The notes: generated by a model from the letters alone, not told the origin. A stretch of DNA of 44,187 nt from Akkermansiaceae bacterium UBA2367 (GCA_002344525.1 DDTJ01000062.1:55625-99811), one strand, 5' to 3'; numbered from the stretch's first letter, positions 8,261 to 17,814 are shown. Made by a program: numbers and translations.

Positions 8261-9769
8261 TCAGCAGAAGGCCTTCAGCGCCTCGATGTCCAGATTCGGA
8301 TAGACGGGGAAGCGGGCGAGGAGGGCGTCGATGCGCTCGCGGGCTTCCTTCTCGGCGGCGGGGTCGATGGTGAACTTGGCCTTGCTCGGGGCGTCGGGCT
8401 GTCCGGCTTTCCTCACGGTCTCAGGCCGGGTGTTGGCGAGGACGAGCTTCATGACGGCAGCGATCTCCTTCATCTCTTCCGGTCCCATGCCGAGGGTGGT
8501 GACGGCGGGGGTGCCGACGCGGAGGCCGCTGGTGTACCAGGGGCCGTTGGGGTCGAAGGGCAGGGAGTTCCGGTTGAGGGTGAAGCCGGCGCGGCGCAGG
8601 GCGCTCTCGGCCTGCCGTCCGTTGAGCCCGAAGCCGCGCACGTCGACGAGGAGCAGATGGTTGTCGGTACCGCGGGTGGGCACGGTCATGCCCTCGGCGA
8701 GGCAGGCCTCGGCGAGGGCGGCGGCGTTGGCGGCGATGCTCTGCGCGTAGGTCTGGAACTCCGGTGTGTTGGCCTCGGCGAAGGCGACGGCCTTGGCGGC
8801 CATGACGTGGGGCAGGGGGCCGCCGAGGACCATGGGGCAGCCTTTGTCGACGGCTTCGGCGAACTCCTTGGTGCAGAGGACGGCCCCGCCGCGCGGGCCG
8901 CGCAGGGTCTTGTGGGTGGTGGTGGTGACGACGTGGGCGTGGGCGCAGGGATCGAAGTCTCCGGTGAAGACCTTGCCCGCGACGAGTCCGGCGAAGTGCG
9001 CCATGTCGACCATGAGGACGGACCCGGCCTTGTCGGCGATCTCCCTCATGCGGCGGAAGTCGATCTTGCGCGGATAGGCGCTGTATCCGGCGAGGAGGAT
9101 GAGCGGCTTCAGTTCGAGGGCCTGCCGCTCGATGGCGTCGTAGTCGAGGAGGCCGCTGGCTTTGTCAACTTGATAGGAATGCGCCTCGAACATCTGCGCG
9201 GAGAGATTGTGCCGGTAGCCGTGGGTGAGGTGGCCGCCGGAGTAGTAGTCCAGCCCGAGGAGGCGCTGCCGCCCGGTGATCTCGCGGACGGCATTCCAGT
9301 CCTCGATGGAGAGGTTGGCGGGATTGGTCTCGCCGCGTTCGGCGAGGGCGGGCGTGACGACGCGGGTGCTGAGGATGGCCCAGTAGGCGACGAGGTTGGC
9401 GTCGGCTCCGCTGTGGGGCTGGACGTAGGCGTGCTCGACGCCGAAGAGCCTCTTCGCCTGCTCGCAGGCCTCGGCCTCGATGGCGTCGATGTTGTCGCAA
9501 CCGGCGTAGAAGCGGGAGAAGACGTATCCCTCGGCGTACTTGTCGGTGAGCAGGTTGCCCATCGCGAGCTGGGTGGAGAGGGAGCAGTAGTTCTCGCTGG
9601 CGATGAGCTTGAGGTGGCGGCGCTGGTCGGCGAGCTCCTGCACGACGGACTTCGCGATGCCGGGAGAGACCTTCGCGACTTCGGTGAGGTTGGCGAGGTA
9701 GGCGACGGTGGCGTTGTCGATTTGGTCGGGCGCGGTCTTGGCGAGGTAGTCGAGCAGGGGTGTGGACAT
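8261..9769 (-). CDS. glyA: Serine hydroxymethyltransferase (long form)
   Basis: 502 residues, about 80 longer than the typical bacterial enzyme and similar to the long chlamydial/PVC form. It interconverts serine plus THF with glycine plus 5,10-methylene-THF using PLP. Visible signatures are LKLIASENYCS near residue 55, YAEGYVFSRFYAGCDNID, HVVTTTTHKTLRGPRGG with the PLP lysine at about K287, and GTDNHLLLVDVRGFGLNG near the C-terminal domain. ATG 9767-9769 directly precedes the conserved body. Its place between metE and metF explains its role here: making the methylene-THF that MetF reduces. Confidence 0.97.
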   Translation of the reverse strand: MSTPLLDYLAKTAPDQIDNATVAYLANLTEVAKVSPGIAKSVVQELADQRRHLKLIASENYCSLSTQLAMGNLLTDKYAEGYVFSRFYAGCDNIDAIEAEACEQAKRLFGVEHAYVQPHSGADANLVAYWAILSTRVVTPALAERGETNPANLSIEDWNAVREITGRQRLLGLDYYSGGHLTHGYRHNLSAQMFEAHSYQVDKASGLLDYDAIERQALELKPLILLAGYSAYPRKIDFRRMREIADKAGSVLMVDMAHFAGLVAGKVFTGDFDPCAHAHVVTTTTHKTLRGPRGGAVLCTKEFAEAVDKGCPMVLGGPLPHVMAAKAVAFAEANTPEFQTYAQSIAANAAALAEACLAEGMTVPTRGTDNHLLLVDVRGFGLNGRQAESALRRAGFTLNRNSLPFDPNGPWYTSGLRVGTPAVTTLGMGPEEMKEIAAVMKLVLANTRPETVRKAGQPDAPSKAKFTIDPAAEKEARERIDALLARFPVYPNLDIEALKAFC

Positions 9770-9799
9770 GTCAGGAAGGGATTGGGGGGAAAGGGAGAC

Positions 9800-9823
9800 G
9801 GGGCAGGTGCTGGCACCTGCCCC
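9800..9823 (-). terminator. Strong hairpin between metE and glyA
   Basis: GGGGCAGGTGC (9800-9810) pairs with GCACCTGCCCC (9813-9823) across two bases; in RNA the loop would open to four bases or more. It lies 45 bp after the metE stop and 31 bp before glyA. On the minus strand it is followed by GTCTCCCTTTCCCCCC, not a proper U run. It may act as a partial terminator or mRNA-stabilising stem that sets the MetE:GlyA ratio. Confidence 0.45.
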
Positions 9824-9868
9824 GGGCGACAGGGTCGGGTCGGAGACCCAAGGGGGTCAAGCGCGAAA

Positions 9869-12241
9869 TCACGCGCCGACAGGCTGCGAGGCACGCAGGG
9901 CCTTGGCGGCGACGACCATGTGGAGGAGGGAGGGCTTCACCTCCTCCCAGCCGCGGGTCTTGAGGCCGCAGTCGGGGTTCACCCAGAGGTTGCGGCGCGG
10001 CAGCACGGCCTCGGCCTTCTTCATCAGGTTGACCATCTCCTCCTCGGCGGGCACGCGGGGCGAGTGGATGTCGTAGACGCCGGGCCCGATCTCGTTGGGA
10101 TACTGGAAGCCGACGAAGGCGTCGAGCAGCTCCATGTTCGAGCGCGAGGTCTCGATGGTGATGACGTCGGCGTCCATGTCGGCGATGGCGGCGATGATGT
10201 CGTTGAACTCGGAGTAGCACATGTGGGTGTGGATCTGGGTGTCGTCCTGCACGCCGCTGGCGCTGAGGCGGAAGCCCTTCACGGCCCAGTCGAGGTAGCT
10301 CTGCCAGTCGGCGCGGCGCAGGGGCAGGCCCTCGCGGATGGCGGGCTCGTCGATCTGGATGGCGGCGATGCCGGCCTTTTCGAGATCGACGACCTCGTCG
10401 CGGATGGCGAGGCCGATCTGGTGGGTGGTGACGGAGCGCGGCTGGTCGTCCCTGACAAAGCTCCATTGCAGGATGGTGACGGGGCCGGTGAGCATCCCCT
10501 TCATCGGGCGCGAGGTGCAGCTCTGGGCGAAGCTGGACCAGCGCACGGTCATCGGCTCGGGGCGGCTCACGTCGCCGAAGATGATGGGCGGCTTCACGTA
10601 GCGGCTGCCGTAGCTCTGCACCCAGCCGTTCGAGGTGAAGGCGAAGCCGGCGAGCTGCTCGCCGAAGTACTCGACCATGTCGTTGCGCTCGAACTCGCCG
10701 TGCACGGGCATGTCGATGCCGATCTCGTCCTGAAAGCGGATGCACTCGCGGGTCTGGTCCTCGAGGTAGGACTCGTAGGCGGCGGTGGGGATCTCGCCCT
10801 TCTTCCACAGGGCGCGGGCCTTGCGGACCTCGGCGGTCTGGGGGAAGGAGCCGATCGTGGTGGTGGGGAACTCGGGCATACCGAGCTTCTCGGCCTGCTT
10901 CCGCTGGCGCACGGGGAAGGCGGAGGCGCGGTCGAAGTCGCCGGGCTGCACGGAGGCGAGGCGGGCCTTGACGGCCTCGTTGTGGATGCGCGCGCTGGAG
11001 CGGCGCGAGGCGGCGGCGGCTTGGTTCGCGGCGAGCTTCTCCTGCGCTCCGGTTCCGTCGAGGAGCTGGCGGAGATCGGCGACTTCCTCGAGCTTCTGGT
11101 CGGCGAAGGCGAGCCAGCCCTTCAGCTCGTCGTCGAGCTTCGGTTCGTTCGCCAGCGTGACGGGCGAGTGCATGAGCGAGCAGGACGGGGCGACCCAGAG
11201 ACGGTCGGCGCCGACGGCGGCCTTGGCCTTCTCCAGCACGGCGAGGGAGGCGTCGTAGTGGTTTTTCCAGATGTTGCGTCCCTCGACGATGCCGGCGGAG
11301 AGGATCTTGTCGGCGGGGAACTTGGCGAGGACGGCGTCGATGTCCTCCGCGCCGCGCACGAAGTCGAAGTGCAGCGCCTCCACGGGCAGGACTAGGTAGG
11401 CGTCGAGATTGTCGCGCACGCCGCCGAAGTAGGTGGTGACGAGCAGCTTGGCGGAGCCCTTGGCCTTGGCGAGGCGGTCGTAGGCGGTCTTCAGGGCGGC
11501 GAGCTGCTTCTCGCCGAGGTCGAGGGAGAAGACGGGCTCGTCGAGCTGGACCCATTCTGCGCCGGCGTCGGCGAGCTTGCCGAGGATATCCTCGTAGACG
11601 GAGAGCAAACCGTCGAGCAGGGTGAAGGGATCGAAATCGGGGTTCTTCGGGTCCTGCACCTTGCCGAGGGAGAGATAGGTGACGGGGCCGACGAGCACCG
11701 GCTTGGCATTGAGCCCGAGGGCCTTCGCCTCCGCGAACTCGTCGAAGACCTTGCTGCCGCTGAGCGCGAAGGCCGTGTCGGCCTGGAACTCGGGGACGAT
11801 GTAGTGGTAGTTCGTGTCGAACCACTTCGTCATCTCGCTGGCGAAGGTGGCGACCTTGCCGCAGCCGCATTCCTTGCCGTGCTCATGCACCGGAGACGCG
11901 CCGTCCTGCGTGCCGCGGGCGATGGTGAAGACGGTGTTCGCGTCCGTCTGGCCGCCCTGCCACTGGAAGCGCGGCGGCACGTTGCCGAGGAGGCAGCTCA
12001 TGTCGAGCGTCTGGTCGTAGAAGGAGAAGTCGTTCACGGGGATCAGGTCGATGCCCGCGGCCTGCTGCTTCTTCCAGTTCGTCTCGCGCAGCTTCCTGCC
12101 GGTGTCGAGGAGCTCGTCGAGGGAGATCTTGCCTTTCCAATAGGCCTCGGTGGCGACCTTCAGCTCGCGCTTCTCCCCGATGCGGGGATAGCCGAGGTTG
12201 TGGGTTCTGACGGGGTTCGCGGAAGGGATGCTGTTGCTCAT
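9869..12241 (-). CDS. metE: Cobalamin-independent methionine synthase
   Basis: 790 residues, slightly longer than E. coli MetE (about 750). It transfers the methyl group of 5-methyl-THF-polyglutamate to homocysteine with a zinc-activated thiolate. The N-terminal domain opens THNLGYPRIGEKRELK (substrate-binding region). The C-terminal catalytic half carries HTHMCYSEFNDI (zinc His and Cys near residue 675) and NPDCGLKTRGW (zinc Cys near 758), plus IQIDEPAIREGLPLR. It is divergent from metR with 82 bp between, the classical metE-metR arrangement, and heads the metE-glyA-metF unit. Remnants of the B12-dependent enzyme metH lie at 33-34 kb. Confidence 0.97.
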   Translation of the reverse strand: MSNSIPSANPVRTHNLGYPRIGEKRELKVATEAYWKGKISLDELLDTGRKLRETNWKKQQAAGIDLIPVNDFSFYDQTLDMSCLLGNVPPRFQWQGGQTDANTVFTIARGTQDGASPVHEHGKECGCGKVATFASEMTKWFDTNYHYIVPEFQADTAFALSGSKVFDEFAEAKALGLNAKPVLVGPVTYLSLGKVQDPKNPDFDPFTLLDGLLSVYEDILGKLADAGAEWVQLDEPVFSLDLGEKQLAALKTAYDRLAKAKGSAKLLVTTYFGGVRDNLDAYLVLPVEALHFDFVRGAEDIDAVLAKFPADKILSAGIVEGRNIWKNHYDASLAVLEKAKAAVGADRLWVAPSCSLMHSPVTLANEPKLDDELKGWLAFADQKLEEVADLRQLLDGTGAQEKLAANQAAAASRRSSARIHNEAVKARLASVQPGDFDRASAFPVRQRKQAEKLGMPEFPTTTIGSFPQTAEVRKARALWKKGEIPTAAYESYLEDQTRECIRFQDEIGIDMPVHGEFERNDMVEYFGEQLAGFAFTSNGWVQSYGSRYVKPPIIFGDVSRPEPMTVRWSSFAQSCTSRPMKGMLTGPVTILQWSFVRDDQPRSVTTHQIGLAIRDEVVDLEKAGIAAIQIDEPAIREGLPLRRADWQSYLDWAVKGFRLSASGVQDDTQIHTHMCYSEFNDIIAAIADMDADVITIETSRSNMELLDAFVGFQYPNEIGPGVYDIHSPRVPAEEEMVNLMKKAEAVLPRRNLWVNPDCGLKTRGWEEVKPSLLHMVVAAKALRASQPVGA

Positions 12242-12294
12242 GGATCACTTACTAAGGGGAAACCGTCCATTCACAATCCAGATAGTTTTTTGAA

Positions 12295-12319
12295 TCATCA
12301 TCGAAATCGTTTATGATGA
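12295..12319. promoter_or_regulatory. Candidate MetR (LysR-type) operator in the metE-metR divergent region
   Basis: TCATCAT (12295-12301) and ATGATGA (12313-12319) form a perfect 7-bp inverted repeat with an 11-bp centre, matching the general T-N11-A box bound by LysR-type regulators. It lies 5 bp before the metR start and about 54 bp from the metE start. It does not match the enterobacterial MetR consensus TGAA-N5-TTCA. Being so close to the metR start, it suits autorepression as well as metE activation. Confidence 0.5.
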
Positions 12320-12323
12320 CGGC

Positions 12324-13235
12324 ATGATCGACCTCCGCCATCTCCAGGCCCTCATCGCCCTTGCCGAGACCGGGAACCTCTCCAAGGCGGCCCGGCGGCT
12401 CCACCTGTCGCAGCCGGCGCTCTCGCACCAGATCAAGACCATCGAGCAGCATTTCGAGGTGGCGCTCTTCGAGCGGAAGAGCAATCCCCTGCGCCTCAGC
12501 CCCGCCGGGGAGCGGCTGCTCCACAGCGCCTACGAGGTGGCCCGCATCCTTCTCGAGAGCGAGCGCGACATCGCGCGGATCGCGCAGGGAAAGGCGGGAC
12601 AGCTCCGCATCGCGGTCGAGTGCCACTCCTGCTTCGACTGGCTCATGCCCGCGATGGACGCCTTCCGCGAGGGATGGCCCGAGGTGGAGATGGACCTCGT
12701 CTCCGGATTCCAGCCGGACCCCGTCGGCCTGCTGGAGGACGACCAAGCCGACCTCGTCATCGTGTCGAAGGCGCAGCCGCGGAAGGACATCGCCTACGAG
12801 CCGCTCTTCCGCTACGAGGTCCTCGCGCTGGTCGCCCGACAGCATCCGCTGGCCCGGAAGGAGTATCTGACCGCCTCGGACTTCGCCAAGGAGACTCTCA
12901 TCACCTATCCCATCCCCGACGACCGCATCGACATCGTCCGCGAAGTCCTCGGCCCCGCGGGCGTCGATCCGGTGCGGCGCACGGCCATGCTGACCGTCGC
13001 CATCCTGCAGCTCGTGGCGAGCCGCCGGGGCATCACCGCGATGCCCGCGTGGGCGGTGCAGCCCTATCTGGACAAGGGATACGTCGAATCCCGCCGCGTT
13101 CGCAAGCAAGGCGTCACCGCCTGCCTCCATGCCGCGACCACGCGCCGCCTCGCGCAGACCGCCTACATGAGGGAGTTCATCGCCACGATGAAGAAGGTCA
13201 GCTTCGCCACGCTCAAGGGGATCGGCGAAACGTGA
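12324..13235 (+). CDS. metR: LysR-family regulator, MetR type
   Basis: 303 residues. The N-terminal winged helix (residues 1-60: MIDLRHLQALIALAETGNLS, KAARRLHLSQPALSHQIKTI) is a textbook LysR DNA-binding domain. The rest is the two-lobed periplasmic-binding-like effector domain; in MetR it senses homocysteine. The MetR assignment comes from the divergent position next to metE and from sequence style (ECHSCFDWLMPAMDAFREGW). It likely activates metE and represses itself through the inverted repeat at 12295-12319. No terminator is obvious in the 158-bp gap before glgP. Confidence 0.9.
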   Translation: MIDLRHLQALIALAETGNLSKAARRLHLSQPALSHQIKTIEQHFEVALFERKSNPLRLSPAGERLLHSAYEVARILLESERDIARIAQGKAGQLRIAVECHSCFDWLMPAMDAFREGWPEVEMDLVSGFQPDPVGLLEDDQADLVIVSKAQPRKDIAYEPLFRYEVLALVARQHPLARKEYLTASDFAKETLITYPIPDDRIDIVREVLGPAGVDPVRRTAMLTVAILQLVASRRGITAMPAWAVQPYLDKGYVESRRVRKQGVTACLHAATTRRLAQTAYMREFIATMKKVSFATLKGIGET

Positions 13236-13393
13236 ACCACCGAGATTTTTTTCGGCGGACTGGAACCATCCCTGCTTTCCAAGTCCGGGGAAAGTGACAA
13301 AACTTCCTCCCTCTGAACCGATTGCATTTTCCACGAACGGGCCTTATCCAAACCCCCCGCGCCTCCCGCAACTCCCCTTTTTGCCACCGACCG

Positions 13394-15868
13394 ATGCAGA
13401 CCGAGACCTACGCCCCCGCCGCCACCGACCTTTCCGACGAGAAACGCCACGAGATCGAGGAATTGAAAAAGGAGATCCTCAAACACCTCGTGCGCGACCA
13501 GGCGCACTGGGTCGAGACCGCGACGCGCGGCGACTGGTGGCGGGCCGTCTCCCTCACCGTGCGCGGCCGCGTCATGGAGCGGGCTTGCGAGGTGCGCCGC
13601 AGCCACTACGCGAAGAACGTGAAGCGGGCCTACTACCTCTCCCTCGAGTACCTGATGGGACGGCTCCTCGTGAACAACCTCGTCAGCCTCGGGCTGCTCG
13701 ACTCCTGCCGCGCCGCCCTCGCCGATTTGGGGCAGGACCTCGAGGACGTCGTGCAGGAGAGTCCCGACCTCGGCCTCGGCAACGGCGGTCTCGGGCGGCT
13801 CGCCGCCTGCTTCATGGATTCCCTCGCGACGCTCGACTACCCCGCCGTCGGCTACGGGATCAACTACGAGTTCGGCCTCTTCCGCCAGAAGTTCATCGAC
13901 GGCCAGCAGGCCGAGTCGCCCGACGACTGGCGCCGCTTCGGCAGCCCTTGGCAGATCTGCCGCCCCGAGTACGCCGTCGAGGTGCCGCTCTACGGCCATG
14001 TCGAGATGCAGTTCGACGAATTCGGCAGCGGCCGCTCCGTCTGGACCGGGACCCGCTCCATCCTCGGCGTGCCGTGGGACATCGCCATCGCCGGCTACGG
14101 CGGCGCTTCGGTGAACTACCTCCGTCTCTGGGAGAGCAAAGCCTCGCGCGACTTCGACCTCGACGTGTTCAACCGAGGCGGCTACGTCGAGGCGGTGCGC
14201 GAGAAGTCCCTGAGCGAATCCGTCTCGAAGGTGCTCTACCCGAACGACTCGACCGAGGCGGGGAAGGAACTTCGCCTCGTGCAGCAGTATTTCTTCGTCA
14301 CCTGCTCGCTGCGCGACATCGTGCGCCGCTACCGCCTCCAGAACGACACTTGGGAGGGCCTGCCCGACAAGGCCGCGATCCAGCTCAACGACACCCACCC
14401 CGCCATCGCCGTGGCCGAGCTGATGCGCCTGCTCATCGACGACGAACTCCTCCCCTGGGACCAGGCCTGGGGCATCTGCCAGCGGACCTTCGCCTACACG
14501 AACCACACCCTCCTGCCCGAGGCGCTGGAGAAATGGAGCGTGCCGCTCTTCGAGAAGGTGCTGCCCCGCCATCTCCAGATCATCTACGAGATCAACCGCC
14601 GCTTCCTTGAGGACGAGGTCTCGAAACGCTGGCCCGGCGACGTGTCGAAGCTCGCCGAGCTCTCCATCATCGAGGAGGGCGCGCCGAAGATGATCCGCAT
14701 GGCCTACCTCTCCGTCGTCGGCAGCCACACCACCAACGGCGTCGCCGCCTTGCACACCGACCTGCTCAAGCGCTATCTCTTCAAGAGCTTCTACGAGCTC
14801 TTCCCCGGACGCTTCCAGAACAAGACCAACGGCATCACCCCGAGGCGCTGGCTCAAAGCCTGCAACGAGGGCCTTTCCGCCCTCATCGACCGGACCATCG
14901 GCCCCGACTGGCCCGCCGACCTCGACAAGCTGCGCGGGCTGGAGGCCCACGCCGACGACCATGGCTTCCAAGCCGAGTTCATGACGGTGAAGCGGCGGAA
15001 CAAGGAACGTCTCGCCCGCCTCGTCGAAAGCCGCTGCGGCATCGTCGTCGATCCCGAGGCCCTCTTCGACGTGCAGATCAAGCGCCTCCACGAGTACAAG
15101 CGCCAGCATCTGAACCTGCTCAACATCCTCACCCAATACCGTCGTCTCCTCCAGAATCCCGGCCTCGATCTCGTGCCGAGGGTCTACGTCTTCGGGGCGA
15201 AGGCCGCGCCCGGCTACGCGCTCGCCAAGCAGATCATCCACGCGATCAACGCGGTTGGCGAAGTCATCAACAACGACGAACGCATCGGCGGGAAGATCAA
15301 GATCGCCTTCATCCCGAACTACGGCGTCAGCGCCGCCGAGATCATCATCCCCGCCGCCGACATCTCCGAGCAGATCTCCACCGCCGGCAAGGAGGCCTCG
15401 GGCACGGGCAACATGAAGCTCGCCCTCAACGGTGCCCTCACCCTCGGCACCCTCGACGGGGCCAACGTCGAGATCAAAGAGGAGGTCGGCGACGAGAACA
15501 TCTTCATTTTCGGCCTCACCGTCGAGGAGGTCGAGGAACTCTGGGCTGCGAACTACAATCCCTACGATGTCTATTGGGCCGACCCCGAGCTGAAGGAGGT
15601 GATCGATTGGCTCACCTCCTCGACCTTCGCGCCGAAGGGGTCTTTCGATCTCGTGCGGCACAGCCTCCTCGACGGCGGCGACCCCTTCCTCGTCCTCGCC
15701 GACTACCGTGCCTACGTCGAGACCCAGGGGCGGGTCGATCTCGCCTACCGCGACTCTGCGCGCTGGGCGAAAATGGCTATCCTCAACACCGCGAGGGTCG
15801 GGAAATTCTCCAGCGACCGCACCATCCGGGAGTACGCCGAGCAGATTTGGGGCTTGCCGACGGCTTGA
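13394..15868 (+). CDS. glgP: Glycogen/starch (maltodextrin) phosphorylase
   Basis: 824 residues from ATG 13394; an in-frame upstream ORF start at 13322 adds 24 residues without family character. It cleaves alpha-1,4-glucan ends with phosphate to release glucose-1-phosphate using PLP. Signatures are YYLSLEYLMGRLL, GNGGLGRLAACFMDS, TNGITPRRWL, IKRLHEYKRQHLN, and the PLP site EASGTGNMKLALNGALTLGT with the Schiff-base lysine at about K675. Full length, cytosolic. It is followed 23 bp later by a membrane protease gene on the same strand, which may be co-transcribed but has no evident pathway link. Confidence 0.97.
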   Translation: MQTETYAPAATDLSDEKRHEIEELKKEILKHLVRDQAHWVETATRGDWWRAVSLTVRGRVMERACEVRRSHYAKNVKRAYYLSLEYLMGRLLVNNLVSLGLLDSCRAALADLGQDLEDVVQESPDLGLGNGGLGRLAACFMDSLATLDYPAVGYGINYEFGLFRQKFIDGQQAESPDDWRRFGSPWQICRPEYAVEVPLYGHVEMQFDEFGSGRSVWTGTRSILGVPWDIAIAGYGGASVNYLRLWESKASRDFDLDVFNRGGYVEAVREKSLSESVSKVLYPNDSTEAGKELRLVQQYFFVTCSLRDIVRRYRLQNDTWEGLPDKAAIQLNDTHPAIAVAELMRLLIDDELLPWDQAWGICQRTFAYTNHTLLPEALEKWSVPLFEKVLPRHLQIIYEINRRFLEDEVSKRWPGDVSKLAELSIIEEGAPKMIRMAYLSVVGSHTTNGVAALHTDLLKRYLFKSFYELFPGRFQNKTNGITPRRWLKACNEGLSALIDRTIGPDWPADLDKLRGLEAHADDHGFQAEFMTVKRRNKERLARLVESRCGIVVDPEALFDVQIKRLHEYKRQHLNLLNILTQYRRLLQNPGLDLVPRVYVFGAKAAPGYALAKQIIHAINAVGEVINNDERIGGKIKIAFIPNYGVSAAEIIIPAADISEQISTAGKEASGTGNMKLALNGALTLGTLDGANVEIKEEVGDENIFIFGLTVEEVEELWAANYNPYDVYWADPELKEVIDWLTSSTFAPKGSFDLVRHSLLDGGDPFLVLADYRAYVETQGRVDLAYRDSARWAKMAILNTARVGKFSSDRTIREYAEQIWGLPTA

Positions 15869-15891
15869 GCCTAGACGAGCGGTCTCCCGTC

Positions 15892-16767
15892 ATGGACGAC
15901 GAGACCGCTGCCAAATACGTGCTCCTCGACTTCGAGTTGATCGCCCTCATCGCGCTCGCGATGGGGGTGCTCGTCTATGCGGTGGCGAAGCGGCTGCGGC
16001 GCGATTCCTATGACGCTCTCGGGGCCGTCGATGCCATGAGGGACTATGACGGCTTCGACCTCGTCCTCGTGCTTTTCCCGGCGATGCTTTTCCTCGTCAA
16101 TCCCATTCTGGAAGCTATCGTGGCAGGGAAGGGAGTCGGAGCGAGGGATGACTCTGTGCAGCCGATGGAAATCGGGATTTTCGTCATTCTCGTGACTCTC
16201 GGCTTCTACTTCATCGCCGGAGTGCTGACCTATGGATTGATCGAATGGGTGAGGAACCGACGCATCTCCGATCTCTTCGGACTCCGCCGCCTTCGTCTTT
16301 GGAGCATCGTCCTCATCTCTCTCTTCGGAGGCATCGTCTCTCTCTTCATCTGCGGCTGGCTCGTCGGGAATTTCGCCAGTGACTACCTTGAGAGCCTCTT
16401 CGGCAAGCTTGAGGTCCAGGAACCGGTCAAGATGCTGCTCGATTCCAATTCCACCGTCCATTTCGTCCTCTCCGTCGTCATCGCCTGTGTCGCCGCCCCT
16501 CTCGTTGAGGAATTTCTTTTCCGTGGCTACTTCTACGGTGCCTTGCGACATTTGACCCATCCCGTCTTCGCCGCCGTCGTCGTCGGCGTGCTCTTCGCCG
16601 TGGCACATAGAAATCTGCCTGCCCTGCTTCCACTTTGGGCCTTCTCCGTCCTCCTCTGCCTCGCCTACGAGTTGACCCGTTGCCTATGGGTTCCCGTTGG
16701 CATGCACGTCGTCTTCAACGCCGCCAACATCGTCCTGATGATGATGCCGGAATCGGAGGCATCCTGA
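15892..16767 (+). CDS. CPBP-family intramembrane metalloprotease (CAAX-protease-like)
   Basis: 291 residues with about seven hydrophobic segments (near residues 15-32, 58-80, 95-125, 140-165, 185-205, 215-240, 245-285). The conserved CPBP/Abi triad is present: EE-x3-R at 206-211 (VEEFLFRG), a His in AVAHRNLPALLP, and a final HxxxN in GMHVVFNAANI. These residues coordinate the catalytic zinc within the membrane. The target is unknown; bacterial members process membrane proteins or peptides or give bacteriocin immunity. Codon use is less GC-biased than in glgP. It ends 4 bp before thiL, suggesting coupling. Confidence 0.88.
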   Translation: MDDETAAKYVLLDFELIALIALAMGVLVYAVAKRLRRDSYDALGAVDAMRDYDGFDLVLVLFPAMLFLVNPILEAIVAGKGVGARDDSVQPMEIGIFVILVTLGFYFIAGVLTYGLIEWVRNRRISDLFGLRRLRLWSIVLISLFGGIVSLFICGWLVGNFASDYLESLFGKLEVQEPVKMLLDSNSTVHFVLSVVIACVAAPLVEEFLFRGYFYGALRHLTHPVFAAVVVGVLFAVAHRNLPALLPLWAFSVLLCLAYELTRCLWVPVGMHVVFNAANIVLMMMPESEAS

Positions 16768-16771
16768 TGCC

Positions 16772-17689
16772 ATGGCCGGGGAGCATACGAGTCTCGACAC
16801 CCTTGGCGGAATCGGCGAGGAAGCCCTCGTCGCCCGGCTCGTCGCGGGGATTCCCTCGCCGCCCGGCGTCGTCGCCGGACCGGGTGACGATTGTGCCGTG
16901 ATCGACACGGGCGCGGACGAGTGGCAGCTTCTCAAGACCGACAGCGTCGTCGAGGGCGTCCATTTCCTGCCCGGCACCGATCCCGTCCTCGTGGGGCGCA
17001 AGGCGATGAACCGCGTCCTCAGCGACTTCGCGGCGATGGGTGGACGGCCTCGCCACGCCCTCGTCAGCCTCGCCCTGAATGCGGAGCGCTCCGTCGCCGA
17101 AATCGAAGGCTGGTACACCGGATTGCGCGAGGCCGCCGCCGTCTTCGACTGCGCCATTGTCGGAGGGGAAACCTCGCGTCTGCCCGCGACCGGAGCCGTC
17201 CTCACCGTGTCCGCGTCCGGAGCGGTGAAACCCGGACATGGCGTCTTCCGCAGCGGAGCCTCGCCCGGCGACCTTATCGCCGTGACCGGACGGCTCGGCG
17301 GCTCCTTCGCGAGCGGACGCCACCTCGCCTTCGTCCCGCGCTTGCGCGAGGCTTGGTGGCTCGTCGAGCACGCCAAACCCAGGTCCATGATGGACCTCAG
17401 CGACGGCCTCGGCTCCGACCTGCCGCGCCTCGCTGCCGCGAGCGGGGCGGGCTACCGGGTTGACCCAGCGACCCTACCCTGTCATGTCGGCGTCTCCATC
17501 GAGCAAGCCATTGGCGAAGGCGAGGACTACGAACTTCTCCTGACCTTCGCGCCGGGAACCTTTCGCAATCTGCTCCCGCGCTGGTGCGAAGCCTTTCCCG
17601 ACCTCCCCCTCACCGCCATCGGCGAGATCGTGGAAACGACGACCGAACCGCTTTCGCGTGGCTGGGAGCATTGTGGGGTTGAGAGTTGA
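16772..17689 (+). CDS. thiL: Thiamine-monophosphate kinase
   Basis: 305 residues. It phosphorylates thiamine monophosphate to thiamine diphosphate with ATP. Signatures are GIGEEALVARL at the N-terminus, VVAGPGDDCAVID (Mg-binding Asp pair), LLKTDSVVEGVHF, SDFAAMGGRPRHALVSLALN, AIVGGETSR, and MDLSDGLGSDLPRLAAASG. Length fits the family. The last residues (GVES) and the stop codon are encoded by the start of a GTTGAGAGTT repeat block (17676 onward), so the native C-terminus may have been altered by repeat insertion. Confidence 0.95.
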   Translation: MAGEHTSLDTLGGIGEEALVARLVAGIPSPPGVVAGPGDDCAVIDTGADEWQLLKTDSVVEGVHFLPGTDPVLVGRKAMNRVLSDFAAMGGRPRHALVSLALNAERSVAEIEGWYTGLREAAAVFDCAIVGGETSRLPATGAVLTVSASGAVKPGHGVFRSGASPGDLIAVTGRLGGSFASGRHLAFVPRLREAWWLVEHAKPRSMMDLSDGLGSDLPRLAAASGAGYRVDPATLPCHVGVSIEQAIGEGEDYELLLTFAPGTFRNLLPRWCEAFPDLPLTAIGEIVETTTEPLSRGWEHCGVES

Positions 17690-17814
17690 TGGTTGAGAGT
17701 TGAGAGTCTGGAAATGAGCGGCTTACGCCGAAGCCCGGACTCACCCAAAGAGCGGGTTGCCGCATCGAGGCAACTCGTTGATTCCGAGCCTCTCAACTCT
17801 CAACTCTCAACTCC
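17676..17814. repeat. Inverted pair of GTTGAGAGTT repeats between thiL and tsaE
   Basis: Left arm 17676-17706 holds four GTTGA(G/T)-type units in the forward sense. Right arm 17789-17814 holds the reverse complement (CTCTCAACT units). The arms can pair into a long stem around about 80 bp. The left arm supplies the thiL stop codon; the right arm ends 36 bp before the tsaE ATG and occupies the place of its expected N-terminus. A third copy of the block occurs at 40574-40606 in the phage region. Confidence 0.7.

Noticed and set aside
8135..11395. 1086-codon open frame antisense to glyA and metE
   Set aside because: It is a shadow frame caused by high GC: composition is Gly/Val/Asp/His-rich low complexity and both sense genes are clear enzymes with catalytic motifs.
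12242..12323. SAM or cobalamin riboswitch upstream of metE
   Set aside because: Only 82 bp separate the divergent genes, too short for these riboswitches, and no conserved core is seen.
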